A stretch of DNA of 64,000 nucleotides from Phocoena phocoena. Taxonomy: Eukaryota; Chordata; Mammalia; Artiodactyla; Phocoenidae. The notes beneath the pieces were generated by a model, which saw only the letters and a list, made by a program, of their open reading frames with translations, made no database searches and was not told the origin of the DNA. Numbering within the stretch: position 1 is the stretch's first letter; each line of letters starts with the position of its first letter. The DNA lies in contig NC_089234.1 of NCBI RefSeq assembly GCF_963924675.1, positions 59,004,909 through 59,068,908 of the forward strand, written 5' to 3'. Below are positions 34,053 through 49,739 of this stretch, in pieces. The translations under genes were made by a program, and so were the position numbers.

Positions 34053-37000
34053 AGGTCTGTGGCTTTAGAGTCAAGTCCTCTGGGTTTGAATCTGGGATTT
34101 GCTGGTTAGCTGTGACCTCGGCACATGGTTTCACCCACCTGTGCCTCTGTTTTGTCACCTGTGCCTCTACGTGGAGTTGTTTTGAAAAGGTTCAGCAAGC
34201 AAAGGAGGCCTAGGAAATAAATGGAAATGATGAAAATGGAGATTCCAGCTCCCAGAAGTGACCCCTCCTAGACTCCCAGACCCAAATCAGTTCGCAAGTT
34301 ATTCAAGCCTGGCTGCGTTTTACCTTGGGCCCAGGGTCCATACAGCTAATAGTAAGTGTAGCAAAAGCGGTTGTAAAGAAAGAGAAGGAAACATTGGATC
34401 ATAACTGAGCAGCTCCCAAATCCCTGCCCACCCGCTTCTGGAGGACAGCGTTCATCCCTCACCAGCCCATGGGATGACAGGACCTCCTTCCCACTGTGTT
34501 ATTTCCATGGACATGAACAGTGATACTTTGTCAGTGCTTTTTTGACCAAAGTTTGTTAGTTAAAATGTGGCATACTGTTGGTGGCTTTTAAAGAATTGGA
34601 AACAGCCACAAAATTTGGGTTGTGGCTTTGTCAGTACTTGAAGGTATGAGACATCGAGGGTTTTTTTTGGCCTGTTCTTCCTTCCACAGTTTGTAAAGAA
34701 CAATAATTAGGTTTATCACTGTAGTGCAGTAACTGCTTCATACTCCTTTTCCAGATCTTCCTGTCTAGAGTTGGTCTGGTCCTCCTTGGCCTTCGTACCC
34801 TCTCATGACTGTGGAATGGCCTGGGTGTTGGATTGTTTTTTTCCCCATGCATCCATAGCATCCTTTACTTCTCCCTGACAGCCCTCAGCACAGTACCGCT
34901 TGGTTATGCATTTGTGTAAGTGCTTCTTTAAAGCCCGTCTTCCCCGATCCCCCAGAGGCTGCACGGTGGCAGAGCTGGGTTTCCCTTGTTTACAGCTGTG
35001 TCCGTGGCATGTACAGTCACGCCTGCTTCAGGGAGGTGCTGAATGGGCACTGCTGAGTGAATCAGAATGGCCAGGGCTAGTGGGGACAGGTTGGAGCTCC
35101 TTTGCCTAAGAGGATGGAGAAAGTGACTCCCTGGCAGGCAGTTCCACAAAATCAGGGATCTTGCTGTCAGTTTGCTGTGTCCTCAAGTCTCAGCTCTGCC
35201 TCTCATTATAACTTTGGGTGAGTTTCTTTTGGAGCCACCGTTTCCTGTCCTGTTAGATGGAGGTGATAGAAGTACCTACCCAACAGAGCTAACGCAAGGG
35301 TTCAGTCAAATAACGTGTATAAAAGCACTTGGCACAATGCCGAGCACATTGAAACAGCTCAACTAAGAGTTAGGTATTGTAATTTGGATCATTAATATCA
35401 AGAATCTGCTAGGTTGGCAGTTAGAGTGGTGCATTCACGTTTCTTGTCTTGTTCTCAGTCCTGTGTTAATTTTCTTTACAAATGGAAACAAAAAGATAGC
35501 CGTCTGGCTCAGCGATGGAGCCTTCCACACCTGTCCCTCCTCGTCTTGGTGGTTGCCATGCTCTGAGACACACATCAAAGCCATTCTCTGGGTTGGGTGG
35601 CCTGGGAGGATTAGTCTTCCTTTGCTGCTCTGCTCTTCTGATTCCCCTCCCAGCTTCCTCCCACCTGGGCTCCGTGTGTGGCCTTTCTGGAGAAGGGCAA
35701 GTTCCAGTGACTCCCTGTCTGGGCAGAGGCATGGGTGCCTGCCCTTTTTGCCCTGTTCTCAGCCCTGCTGTGCTGGGTTCGGGGGGTGGGTCTGGGGGCA
35801 GGGATCCTGGGGAGGCAGGGCCAGGCGGCAGGACTCCCCTGGGAGTGGCTGTTAGCATCGTACCTGCTGCCCTGTTAGTGCATCATCCTGCTGCTGTTGG
35901 TCACCTCCCTAATGAAGCTGGTCTTTAGCTTCTGGGACAGCTGATTTCCAGGGGATTATTTGTATTACACACTTGAATACTTTTTAGTAGCAAATTTTTA
36001 ATTAAATGGAAAGTCCTCTTGGAAGCAAGGGAGCAGCAGCTGCAGCAGGACTCAGCATGAGACACCAACTCCCGCCAGAGACCCACAAGTGAGAAGGGAG
36101 GGTGGCAGGGCTTTGGGGGAGCTCGCTTGAGCGTGCCTGGCTCAGTTAGGGTGGAAGGGAGGCAGGGTTTGGCTATGGCTCCTTCCTTATGTCCCCCACA
36201 GGCCTAGAGAAGTAGGAGCTTATGTGCCCGAGTATAGGAGAGAATCATTTGAGGAGGAGGGGTTTTAGAAGTACCACCTGCCTTTGATCCCATCGGTAAA
36301 TTGCAGAAATACTGAGTTCTGGGGGAATTTTAGGGTGAGTAAACAGATCAGATCTAGTAAGGTTGGCAATATGAAGTATAAACAATTGTCAGGCCCCGGT
36401 TCTAGCCCTGGCAGGCCCGAGTCCTCATTTATCAAGTGAGGAAAACCACAGGGCTCTAGTGATGGCCGAGTGCCTATATTTTACGTTCGGCTGATCTTGC
36501 TTTGGTGGGAAGGGTACGTAGGAAAGTGCCTCAGCCCTGATGAAACGCTCTCACACTGGAAACGGTAGTTGTCATTTGAGCTGGTTGGGGCCGGACATGG
36601 AAGAGACACTGTGATTTCTTTGTATCCAAGAACTTCACTGGTTGGTTTGGTGTCAGGCCATTCTTGAAGTGTTCTGCAAGGTGCTCCTGGAACTGCTGAG
36701 GGATGGAGTGAAGGTCAAACAGAAGAAGCCCTTTGGAACATAGGCTCCCCATCAAGAGAGTGCAGGTGAGGGAAGGGACAGGAGCAGCTAGGATGGTTGG
36801 CCAAAACAAAGTTGTGTTTGCATTAGAATGATGCTCAGGGGTTGGCATTTAACCCCGAGGTGGCTTTGTGGGCACAGGCTTGAAGAGGAGACTTCAGAAG
36901 ACATTAGGTTGAGCTTTTGCTCACCAGCTCTGGAGGTGGGGAGCGGGAAGGGATTCTGCTCATCAGCCTTTTCTTGCAGCCTTCACTGCAGCTACATGCA

Positions 37001-37264
37001 GTAGCCTCTCGGAGCCGTCTTTGATGCTGTTGTAGGCACATTCGTGAGTGGTTTCTCTCCGGGCTCCATTGCTTTGTTGCCGGGGTATGTGGGCTACTCC
37101 ACATTTCTTATAGGAAACAGTGATATGGACCAGTCTTTGGAGTCAGAAAGAGCTGGGTTCACATTTGGACCCACTACATCTTTGGCCTTTGGCAAGATAC
37201 TGTATGTCCCTGAGCGTCCAGTGTCCTCATCTGTGGAATGGGAGTAATACTTATCTCGGGGTGG

Positions 37265-37430
37265 TCATCAGGAATAATAAACTCCTTGAAGGCCAGTACT
37301 GTGTCCTTCCTAAATCCCGCCATCTACCACAGGGTCCAACACCCAGTAGTCACTCAGTAAATGCTTGTAGCATAAGTAATGTACGCAAAGAGCCTAATAC
37401 AAGGCCTGGCACGTAGTGAGCACTTAATAA
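37265..37430 (+). repeat. L2 3' end remnant
   Basis: AACTCCTTGAAGGCCAGTAC, CAGTAGTCACTCAGTAAATG and a second CTGGCACGTAGTGAGCACTT close match the LINE L2 3' end, apparently two overlapping pieces. Confidence 0.65.
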
Positions 37431-37999
37431 ATGGTTACTGTTGTCGTCGCCTGAATCTGTGTGTTGCCTCCCGTGCTCACCATCCGTCATCCTCCCTACA
37501 CGCGCCTCCCTGCTGGGCTCTGCCTTTCCCACTTCTTCCCCTCCCTCTAATTCTTCTGCTCCCATCTACTCCAGGCTCTCAGGTTCTCCCATCTTGTCAT
37601 TCTCTGTCCCCCTGCAGTCTGTGTCTCTCGGTGCTGCTCGCTTTGCGTTGCACCCTCACGTGTCATATCCCAGGACTACCTTCTTTGGGACCAGCCCCCT
37701 CTGGGAAGAAGGTTCTTGCTTTTCTCCGTCCTATCTTACTTCTTAGCCACAAAGCTTCTGTCTCTCGCCTACATTGTAGGCAGTCTGAGGTGGCAACCAG
37801 AGCGCTGGACCTGGGGTCTGGTCGTCTCTGCTTTGTGGCCATGTTGCCTTGGACCGGGGCTGCTGGGCGTCTGCCCATTCTCAGGAGAGAGCCTGTGGGG
37901 CTGACAGGATGGGGCAGGGCTGGGGTGGCCAAGGAGGAGAGGAGTAGGATTTCCAGGTTTTCTCTCTGTTAATCTCTGTCCCCATCTCCTCTCTTGCAG

Positions 38000-38054
38000 T
38001 ACGCCTCCATGACAGTATTTCTGAAGAAGGGTTTCACTACCTCGTGTTTGACCT
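38000..38054 (+). CDS. CAMK2G: CAMK2G exon 4: hinge and gatekeeper
   Basis: Encodes the last two bases of V74 through D91 and two bases of L92: RLHDSISEEGFHYLVFD. F90 is the gatekeeper position before the hinge. The length of 55 bases is standard. It is flanked by TCTTGCAG and GTAAGT. Confidence 0.98.
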
Positions 38055-38992
<938 letters not shown>

Positions 38993-40217
38993 TGAGATGA
39001 GGGCCCTGGGGGCCAGGCGTCCTGCCTATTTGAATCATCTTTGGGGGAGATCAGAAGAGCTCTTATCTGGACAAGGATTCTGTAGAGCTGGACTCAGGCT
39101 ACATTCCGTGGGTATTGTTAGGAGTTAATAATTCAGCACTCCCAGATCAGTTTTTTGCAAAGCTCTTACATATCTCCTTTACGCCGTCACACCAGAAATA
39201 CCTTTTCTTTGCACCACCGCCTACTCACAAGGGCCCAAGGACCCTCCCTATCCCTGCTTCTTTCTTTTGACAAATCCTACTGCATAATGAGGCATCCTGG
39301 GGATGATCCAGAGATGGAGAAAACATGGTTTGTGTCCCAAAGGAGTGTAAATGTCTGGGTTAATAATCCAACCGGGGAACCCTTCCTGGGAGATTTCAAC
39401 CTGAATCACCTTGTGTCTTGACCACCATCACCAGCCCCCATGTGAGGCTCCACAGGCTAGAGGACCATTCCTCGGCCATACCCTTCAGCCCCCAGCCCTC
39501 CAGGAAACCCTGGCAGCTCCTCCGTGTGACACAGCAGAATTCCTCCCACACCGCAGCTCTGGGGCGCTTGTTTGGCCTGCCTTTCCTTCCTCGGCTCCTC
39601 CCCCGCCCTGAGTTTTCTCTCGGGTGATGTCCTTACAACCTGATTTTGATCATCCTGCCTGCAGCTTCTCAGGCCTATGTGGCAGCTCTGGCTGCCTCTG
39701 GAGGGTGGGGGAGCACAGCTTCCTCACAGATTTCTCAACCCTGAGAGGCCATTGTTTGCTGATCAACCTCAGATGCTTCAGCCTCAGGAAAAATTCTCAA
39801 GTGGGAGATGAATTCCAGTGCCAGCAGGGGAGGACCAGGCTCTGGGCGGGAGGAGGCAGTGATAGCTCAGGGAGCCTGGCGGGGAGGAGGGGGGGCCGGG
39901 GCGGGTGACTGTACCAGTGGGCTTGGCCTGGCTCTGCTGGGACAGTTCGCACTTTTGCCATTTTTGGCCAGAAGGCTCTCCCTGCTAGCTTGCCTCTGTT
40001 CTAATTATATATTTCTGTGGAGACTCGCCTCTTCAGCTCAGTCTTAAAGTCTCTTTGGCCTACTCTTGGGCTGTGTCCTATAGGGAGGCCTGAGCCTCAG
40101 CCTCCAGGAGCCCAGCAAGACCCTTTGGCTCTTGTGGAAGCCCCAGCATCAGCTTTTAAAGGAAGGAAAAATAAGTCCAGGTCACCAGCTCAGCAGACAC
40201 TTGGTAGTACCTGCTCC

Positions 40218-40440
40218 ATTCTCTAGGCCAGGGTGCCTCAGCCTCAGCGCTACTGACATTTGGGCCAGATAATTTTTTGTCGTTAGGGCCCCTCCTGTGC
40301 ATTGTAGGTTTAGAACCATCTACCTGCTAGATGCCAGTAGCACTGTCCCTCTCAGTTGTGACAACCAGCAATGTCTCCAGGCATTGCCAGATGTCCTCTG
40401 GGGGCCATAATCATCCCCCAGTTTTCACCAGTGCTCTAGA
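40218..40440 (+). repeat. MER20 hAT transposon remnant
   Basis: GCGCTACTGACATTTGGGCC, CTGTGCATTGTAGGTTTAGA, CTAGATGCCAGTAGCACTGT and TGTCTCCAGGCATTGCCAGA follow the MER20 consensus closely in order. It has no coding capacity. MER20 copies have been co-opted as regulatory elements elsewhere in placental mammals, but nothing here shows that. Confidence 0.85.
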
Positions 40441-40619
40441 CTGCCAGTACACCCCACCAGGAGTTTGACTGCAAGTGTGGCAGGATGGTTTGGAAGGTGG
40501 ATTCACGAATCAGCAGCTGAATGTGACTCTAGTTTGTCTTTTTCTATGAAAAATCATGATCAGAAATGCTCCTCAGGTGCCTGTTTGGAACCCTCTTTAG
40601 TACCTTGTTTCTTGATGGT

Positions 40620-40760
40620 GCCTGTGTACTTGTTTTATCTCCTCTACTAGATGATAAACTTCAGGGCAGGCACTGGGTCATCTTTACAGCTGATGTGGTA
40701 CCAAGCATAGTGCCTGTAGGTGCTCGATAAACATTTAAATGAAAGAATGAGTGTACCCAC
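40620..40760 (+). repeat. L2 3' end remnant
   Basis: GATGATAAACTTCAGGGCAG, ATAGTGCCTGTAGGTGCTCG and ATAAACATTTAAATGAAAGA match the terminal part of LINE L2. Confidence 0.7.
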
Positions 40761-41212
40761 CCCCGAAACGACTTAAGCTAATAAGTTGGACTATCCTTCC
40801 TGAGTTGCTACCACAGGCCTCTTCTCTAAGAACAGAGTTACCATAGCAGGGAAGAGAAACAAGGAAGGAGTTGGATGGTCTCTCTTTCTCAGGAGTCTGA
40901 GATGTCCCCCAGTTTCTTGGAAACCAATTGAATATGTTGGGCCTTTACAGTCTAAGGAGGCATGGTGGACCCTGTTCTAGTCTGCCCTCTGCCATTATCT
41001 AGCAGGAGAGCCTGGAAAAACCACCTAATCTGCTTGGGCCTCAGTTTCCTCTTCTATAAAGTAGGTTGAACAGATGATGTCCAAAGTCCAAGGTTCTAGC
41101 TCCTCATTGAGTGATTCTCTGTGAATCCCTGACCCAGAGATAAGTGCTTTTGTCCACAGCGTGTGGTCATGGATGGTTTAACCCTGAACTGACCTTTCTT
41201 CTGCTTTTGCAG

Positions 41213-41285
41213 CCACTGTATACATCAGATTCTGGAGAGTGTTAACCATATCCACCAGCATGACATTGTCCACCGGGACCTGAAG
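41213..41285 (+). CDS. CAMK2G: CAMK2G exon 6: catalytic loop HRDLK
   Basis: Encodes the last base of S114 to K138: [20 protein letters not shown] followed by RDLK. D136 of HRD is the catalytic base that orients the substrate hydroxyl, and K138 is the catalytic-loop lysine. Length 73 bases. The exon ends in phase 0 immediately after HRDLK, with donor GTACTA. Confidence 0.98.
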
Positions 41286-43152
<1,867 letters not shown>

Positions 43153-43275
43153 TTCCCATCACCAGAGTGGGACACGGTGACTCCTGAAGCCAAGAACTTG
43201 ATCAACCAGATGCTGACCATAAACCCTGCAAAGCGTATCACAGCTGACCAGGCTCTCAAGCATCCATGGGTCTGT
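43153..43275 (+). CDS. CAMK2G: CAMK2G exon 10: end of the kinase domain
   Basis: Encodes residues 233-273, beginning [20 protein letters not shown] and ending ALKHPWVC. It covers helices G to I, including the invariant C-lobe arginine in PAKRIT (R259 by this count) and the HPW motif that closes the kinase domain. Length 123 bases, with phase 0 at both ends. Confidence 0.98.
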
Positions 43276-43984
43276 GTAAGTGTCTTCCACCGAGATCAAG
43301 GAGATCAGGGATGTCAGCTTTCAATGTGCCCATAGTACTGTCTTTACCCTCCTTCTTACGAATAGAGAATAATCATTTTGGGCCCTGAGCTAAGACCCAG
43401 CAGAGGGGAGGGGGCACTGGATGGGGCCCAGGGGCAGCAAGTGTCATCAGGAGGAGTTGGGGAGGCGATTGGGACTAACTGGACTCTGTCTCCCCCCCAC
43501 TCACTTGTCAGGTGTGGTTTAGCTTTGATCTTGAATGAGGGCTTAGGTTGACCCTTGCAGACTCTAGTTGATGAGGGAAAGCAGCTGGCAGAACTCAAAG
43601 TGAATTGCCATGCCTAGAGTGCCTATTCGGATCTCAGCTCTTAGACAACTCTAATGGAAATGTGACCAAGACCCAGCAAATAAACAGAAGGGGCCTCTGA
43701 GCAATGAAAAAGAGCCTCCTGAAGTTCAGTCATAAATCTCGCCCTAGGAGAAGCCCCCAGGGCTATCATTGTGGGTCAGCATATTCTGTTTTCGTGTACA
43801 ATTCTATCGGGCTGAAATATCTTTTTTCAAACAAGAGGGTCTGCCTCTTGTTAGGCCTTCTGACAGCTACGATGCATTTATGTATTTGTTCTTTCCCGTG
43901 TTTACTGAATGCCTCTTTGATGCTGGTCCCTGTGTGGGTGCTGTAGATACAGAGATGAATAAGGCATGGTGCCTTCCCTCACAC

Positions 43985-44830
43985 ATCTCAAAGATTATCT
44001 TGGGAGACAGGCACTCAAGCAGGCAACCACTCTGCAATGTGACAAGTACGTAAAAGAAGCTAATGAGTATGTAGGAGCTCCTGCCGTCTCTGGTGGGCAG
44101 TGGGATTGCTAAAGGCATGGAGGAGGTGGGCTCTGTCCTGGTTCTTGGCAGATGACTGGGAGTTCCCCAGGATGATAACCTGCAGACAGAGGTTAGCAAG
44201 GGCCAAGGTGAGAGGCCATGGGGAAATTGTGGCGAGTTTAAGGAATATTAAGTCGTTTGGTTGTAGATGAACGTAGGACTACAGGAATACAAGAGACTGA
44301 AGCCAAAAAGATTCCAGGACATACAGGTTTCTGCCTAAGGAGTTTGGATTTTACTCTGAAAGCACAGGGAACCATTTAAGGGTTTTAAAGAGGGAATGAA
44401 GTATGCAGTTAATTAAGAAAGATCAGTTTGGAAGCTGTGTAGAAAATGGAATTGAAGAGGAAAGAGGCAGGGGCAGAGAGCTCAGGAAGCTGTCGTGACT
44501 ATCTAAGCAAGTCCAGATGAGGTCTCGGCTAAGGGTAATAATAGGAGAGTGGGCGGTATGGCAAGGAGTGGACACATCTGAGAGATGTTTGGGACATAGA
44601 ATGAAAAGGATTTAGTGACCAGCTGGATTTGGGAAGTGAAGGAGAGAGTGGGATCTATGAGGACTGCCAGGTTTTGAATTGGTAACTGAGTGGAGGGTTG
44701 TACCATTCACTGACCCAGAGGAAACCCAGAGGAGGAACCTGTTTGTGAGAAAAGATGATGATTTTAGTTTCCTACATGTTAAGTGTGGTGTTTGAGGACC
44801 TCTGGCTGGAGATATCCAGTGGGTAGTTAG
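43985..44830 (+). repeat. Ancient interspersed repeat, family unassigned
   Basis: The phrases GAGTTTGGATTTTACTCTGA, GGAACCATTTAAGGGTTTTA, AAAGATCAGTTTGGAAGCTG and TGACCAGCTGGATTTGGGAA follow a mammal-wide repeat whose text I recognise but cannot name. Related text recurs at 53960-54460 and 63080-63780 in the same orientation. Confidence 0.55.
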
Positions 44831-44933
44831 AAATATGGAAAAGAAGTTAAAAATTGGAAATATAGGTTGTAGTCATTTGGGTGGTGTTGGGGCTATAGAA
44901 ATAGATGGGATTGTTTCTATGCTGATTGAATTC

Positions 44934-45259
44934 CTTTTTTTGTTTTGGGGGGGGTTTTTTTTTTGGCTGTGTTGGGTCTTCATTGCTTCGCGCGGGCTTT
45001 CTCTAGTTGCGGCAAACGGGGGCTATTCTTCGTTGCGGTGCGCGGGCTTCTCATTGCAGTGGCCTCTCTTGTGGAGCACGGGCTCTAGGCGCACAGGCTC
45101 AGTAGTTGCAGCACGCGGGCTCTAGAGCGCAGGCTCAGTAGTTGTGGCACATGGGCTTAGTTGCTCAGCGGCATGTGGGATCTTCCCGGACCAGGGCTCG
45201 AACCAGTATCCCCTGCATTGGCAGGTGGATTCTTTACCACTGCGCCACCAGGGAAGCCC
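44934..45259 (-). mobile_element. CHR-type tRNA-derived SINE, antisense
   Basis: A T-rich tail, GGCTGTGTTGGGTCTTCATT, GGCTTTCTCTAGTTGCGGC and the inverted head CGCCACCAGGGAAGCCC are all present. The 12-base duplication CTGATTGAATTC at 44922-44933 and 45260-45271 is perfect. Several CpGs remain, so it is relatively young. Confidence 0.95.
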
Positions 45260-46469
45260 CTGATTGAATTCTTACTGTGGGCTGTTGTAAGAGAAGAGAT
45301 GGCCACCAGCATTTAGCGCCAGGGAAAGTTGGAGGAGCCGGCAAAGGAGACTGAGAATGAGAATTTCCATGGGAGAAGGAGGATCAGGAGATCCTAAGAA
45401 ACAGGAGGTCTCAGGAAGGGAGGTTCTGTAATCAGATGCTTCAGAGAGTCCATGATAAAGACAGAAGAGAGCCTGTTGGCTCTGACCAATTAGAAGCATT
45501 GTTTCATTATTTCACTGATAGAGGCAGTGGAGGGAGAGAGACTGAAGCCTGTTTACAGTGAGGTGAGGAGGGAATGAGGGTGAAGAGAGAAAGACATGGT
45601 ACTAGTTAGAGAAGATGGATGAGTCAGGGGAGTTTTTAAAATCTTGCACTTGACTGTATTGTGTAGACTACAGAGAAGAATATAATCCAGAATATAAGGG
45701 GTTAAAAATATTGGCTAATTGAGGAACCAGTGTTTGGATAGCACAATGAGAGAGGGACTCCTGAGCCCAGGTCAAGGGGTCAGCACATGAGGGATGATGC
45801 TTCTGAGACCTGGGATTAGGTTGCAGGGGTGTGAAAATCAGCTTGTGGTTAGAAGGCTGAAGTTGAAGTTCTTGCTTGATGATCTCTCATTTCACTTTGT
45901 GGAGAAGTTTACACTTTGGAGGAGGAGGTGAAATATGAGATCTGGGGAAGGTAGATAAGGTTGGGAGAGTTGCTTCGGGAACTAGGAAAGGGAGCGGCCA
46001 GAGGGGAAGGAAGGCAGGGTGGCCCTGTGGGGGTGTGGGCACCAGGCTGCATGTTGTAGGATTTATTTTTTTAGCAGGCTAGCCAAGGTAACAACAGCAG
46101 AGTGAGGGGATGAGCCACTTAAAATGGGTACTCAGGAACTGCAGAAGCATTATGTTCTGGGGTCGTGTTTGTGGACCCCACCCTCCATCCTCCTATATAT
46201 CTCAGCAGACCCTGAGAACATCTCTGTATTAGGATATGTAATCATTGATGCTTGTCTTGCTGACCCTGTGTCATCAGGGAAATGTAAATCATGTTCAGGG
46301 GACTCTGTTTAAGGAGGAAGTTAGCAGTAATACATTGAAGAAAAATTCCCATCCAAAACGGTGAAAAGAATTAATGCTTCAAGGTAAAGATCCTTAGCTT
46401 CTCAGATCACAGCTTCATTTAAGACCTTGTTGGCGAGTGGGATGGTTGTTGAGAGGAACTCTTAGAAGG

Positions 46470-46580
46470 AATGAGTGTTCTCTCTGGAGAGCAGGAACCC
46501 TTTCTGTTCTCTCACTGCCCAGAATCTGGAGCGCAGTAGGTGCTCACTAAATAGTTGCTGAAGGAATAACTGCATGAGGA
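46470..46580 (+). repeat. L2 3' end remnant
   Basis: GAGAGCAGGAACCCTTTCTG, GCGCAGTAGGTGCTCACTAA and ATAGTTGCTGAAGGAATAAC match the end of LINE L2. Confidence 0.7.
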
Positions 46581-46842
46581 TCACAACACACAAAATACTC
46601 TCCCGTTCCATAGCCTCCATCTCCCAAGGAAGATTAGAATGCTCTCTTGGGCACCTTCATCCAGCATCAATTACCGGTGGTGTTTTCATGTCCAGATTAT
46701 TGTCCTTACATAACCTTGATTTTGGGGTAGTGCTTTTATTGTAAAAGCATTTTCACATCTGTGACCTCATCTTATCTTCAGAGCAACTCTGGGGCGGCTG
46801 AGCACATGGCCACCGGTGCTGGGACTATGGTGAGGGGCCTAG

Positions 46843-47190
<348 letters not shown>

Positions 47191-47233
47191 GGTGCCATCC
47201 TCACGACCATGCTTGTCTCCAGGAACTTTTCAG
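47191..47233 (+). CDS. CAMK2G: CAMK2G exon 12: calmodulin-binding helix end
   Basis: Encodes residues 302-315 (GAILTTMLVSRNFS) and the first base of the next codon. T306/T307 are the inhibitory autophosphorylation sites that block calmodulin rebinding. The exon ends in phase 1. Its last G can pair with TT of exon 13 (valine) or CT of exon 14 (alanine), so skipping exon 13 keeps the frame. Length 43 bases. Confidence 0.98.
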
Positions 47234-49739
47234 GTATGTTTTCAGCTGTGCACTTTAACTCTACGAGGTGAGTGGGTCAGAATGGGCTGTTGCCATATAC
47301 CATGCCATCCTGACACTGGGTGTCTCAGGCAACACCTTGACCAAGATGATGAGGATCCTGTTTGGAGGGGCTGCTGCAGCTGAGTTTTGTAACCTGAAAT
47401 TCTGGGGGGCTTTACTTGACTTCAGGTTTATGAACTGTATTCCCTAGAACCTCCCAAGGAGTAGTCTGCCCAGTCTTCCATTTACCTTGTCCCTGGGTAT
47501 TCTTAATTCTCTGAAGACTCTCAGCACTTTAAGATTTTAGCCAGTCTCAAGGGCATTGGAGGATGTGCTGGGAAAAAGAAGGAGATGAGATGTAGTGAAT
47601 CTTCCCAGACACCACCATTAATTGGCTGACTGGGACGATCACTACATCGTTGTGTCCAAGTGGAGATGACTGATAGAAATTATTCCAGATGTTTAAACCT
47701 TTTACAGGGACTGTGCTTAAAATATTCTCTTTTGTACCAACTGTAAAAGTGAAGAAATAGAGACCAGCAGGATGGAGGGAAAGGAATTTGCTTAATGTTG
47801 CGTGAGGAATTGGGAGAGTTGGGACCAGTAATTTGTAAATCACACTTGACATTTCTTTTTAAGATGCAAGACATTCCACCTTCCCCCTCCCCCCACCCTC
47901 ATCATTGTTTGCCCTCACTTGGGAAGCACAGTGGCTTTTCTGTGAGGAAAAGATTAATGACGGGACTTAAGACAGAAAGGTTTCTTCCCAGTTTGCCTTT
48001 TCCCCTGATCTTCCCTCCCCCTAACCCCCAGCCCCACTGTTTTGGTTCAAGACCCCCTTCTCATTCTCATAACCAGACTCCCTCCCTTGCTTTCCTTCTA
48101 CACAGCCATGGCGGTGGGGGGGTTGTGTGGGAGGCTCAGGTGGGCAGCTGCCTGGGCAGAGATTGCTCCCTTGAGCTTGAGTCCACGGGCTTGGCTGTAC
48201 TGGTTCCCGGTAACCTCCAGCCCTGGCTCTGGGACTTGATGAGCTCTAGCCCGAGTGAGAGCCACAGGGCCCTGGAGGGTCAGGACTGGAGAGTAAGCTG
48301 GGAGAGTGTCCCCCTCAGGCCCATCCCCTGTGACCCTAGTTGGGGCTCGATCTTGTGTTCTGGATTCACCTCACAAGTGGGGACAGGAGGGCACAGTGGG
48401 CCACCTCCTGCAGAGGTGGAGCTGTTGTCCCACATCAGGCCTCTGGTCCTCTAATTACTTGCACCTTCTACTTTCTGGGTTTAAGAAAGCCTTTCTAGAG
48501 GACGCTCAAGGGCAGATATGTGCCTAGAATGAGGTGATCTCTTCTCTCTCTGAGTGGAAGAGATGTGAAACAGGCTGCTAGGAAATCAATAGCATGTGCC
48601 CCATCCCGTGGCCTCCGGCCTCTGCATCAGCCTCTCCCCGTCCATTTCATGAAATTGGTGTCCTGGTTTCAGGAACTCAGTCTCTCTGTTACAACACAGC
48701 ACCTTCACTGATCCCTAAAGAGCCTCCTGTCCTTGCTGCCCAGACTTTGTCTGGCCGTGGCACTCACTTTGCCCTGGCGCAGGAGGCAAAAAAACAAACA
48801 AACAAAAAGGAATGCTGCAAGCATTCCAGGATGACCTCTTCTGCCCTGACTCTGGGACAGGTGAAGACAGAGCCAGTCTCCAGAAGCTTCTGTAGGAAGA
48901 GGTGTTGAGAAGTATAATCAAGAAGGAAGGGCATTTGTGTGCTTCTTTAGGAACAAGTGAGGCTGTTTTCTGAGTTGATCCCAAATAGAAGGTTCAGCTT
49001 ATCCCTGGATTCTAGCAGGTTGGCTTGTGGTGCAATCGGGGCTTCTAGAATGTATTGCTTAAGCGGCCTTTGTTTACTTTCTGGGCGCTCATTTTTGGGG
49101 CACCTACACCTTTGGAACTCTGAAATGCAGCCTCTCCTGGCCACCTGTCTTGAAGAGGGAAAGTGACGGGTGTCTCTGAGGAGTTGGGGGCCGTGGAACA
49201 TCAGTGAACTGGCTGCACAAGGGCCACGGACCCTCCCTGGGCCCCGAACCCTCCCTGGGCCCCGAGTGCCGGTCTCTCTACTGTTTGGAATGCGGCCAGA
49301 GGAAAGGGCTGCCCTCTGAAAATGTCCTCCTTTAGGTTCCCTGGGGAGGAAGGTTTGCAGATGAGGCTCAGTTTCCTGACAGCCTTAAGCTAGGGCTGGT
49401 CTGCCTCGGAAGGGACACCGCCCCTTGCCAAGTCAGGCTTTGACCTGCAGACCCTCACCAGAGGTGGTCGTGGGACAGGTGGAGCTGCGGGATCCCCCAC
49501 GCCCTGTCCGAGCCCGGTTCTCTCAGGTTCCCAGACTGCTGCAGGGCTGGCTGCACCTGCTCACCAGCCTGCCCCCGGCACCTCTGCTCCCCCAGCTCGG
49601 CCGGCTTGGCCACGCTGCCCGGACCCTGCCGTGCACAGCGGCAGCGGGTTCCTGTGCCTCGCGCTGGGGCATGCTCGCTGCTGACTGGCCCCCGTGGCTT
49701 TGCGGCAGCTCTGTGCACTCAGAGACTGTATCCCCTCAG
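47234..49739 (+). other. CAMK2G: Intron 12 (2506 bases), CpG-rich at its 3' end
   Basis: The 5' two-thirds is average composition with no named repeat. The 219-codon open frame at 47795-48454 is not supported as a gene. An 18-base tandem duplication lies at 49230-49265. From about 49440 CpGs become dense and continue through exon 13. The acceptor is GTATCCCCTCAG. Confidence 0.75.
49230..49265. repeat. 18-bp tandem duplication
   Basis: ACCCTCCCTGGGCCCCGA occurs twice in direct succession, at 49230-49247 and 49248-49265, without a mismatch. This is a probable recent slippage or duplication event. Confidence 0.9.

Noticed and set aside
37379..37972. 197-codon open frame at the end of intron 3
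   Set aside because: It begins in an L2 remnant, has low-complexity Ser/Pro/Leu content, and stops before exon 4; not a gene.
47795..48454. 219-codon open frame in intron 12
   Set aside because: No recognisable domain, and it lies wholly within an intron; a chance frame.
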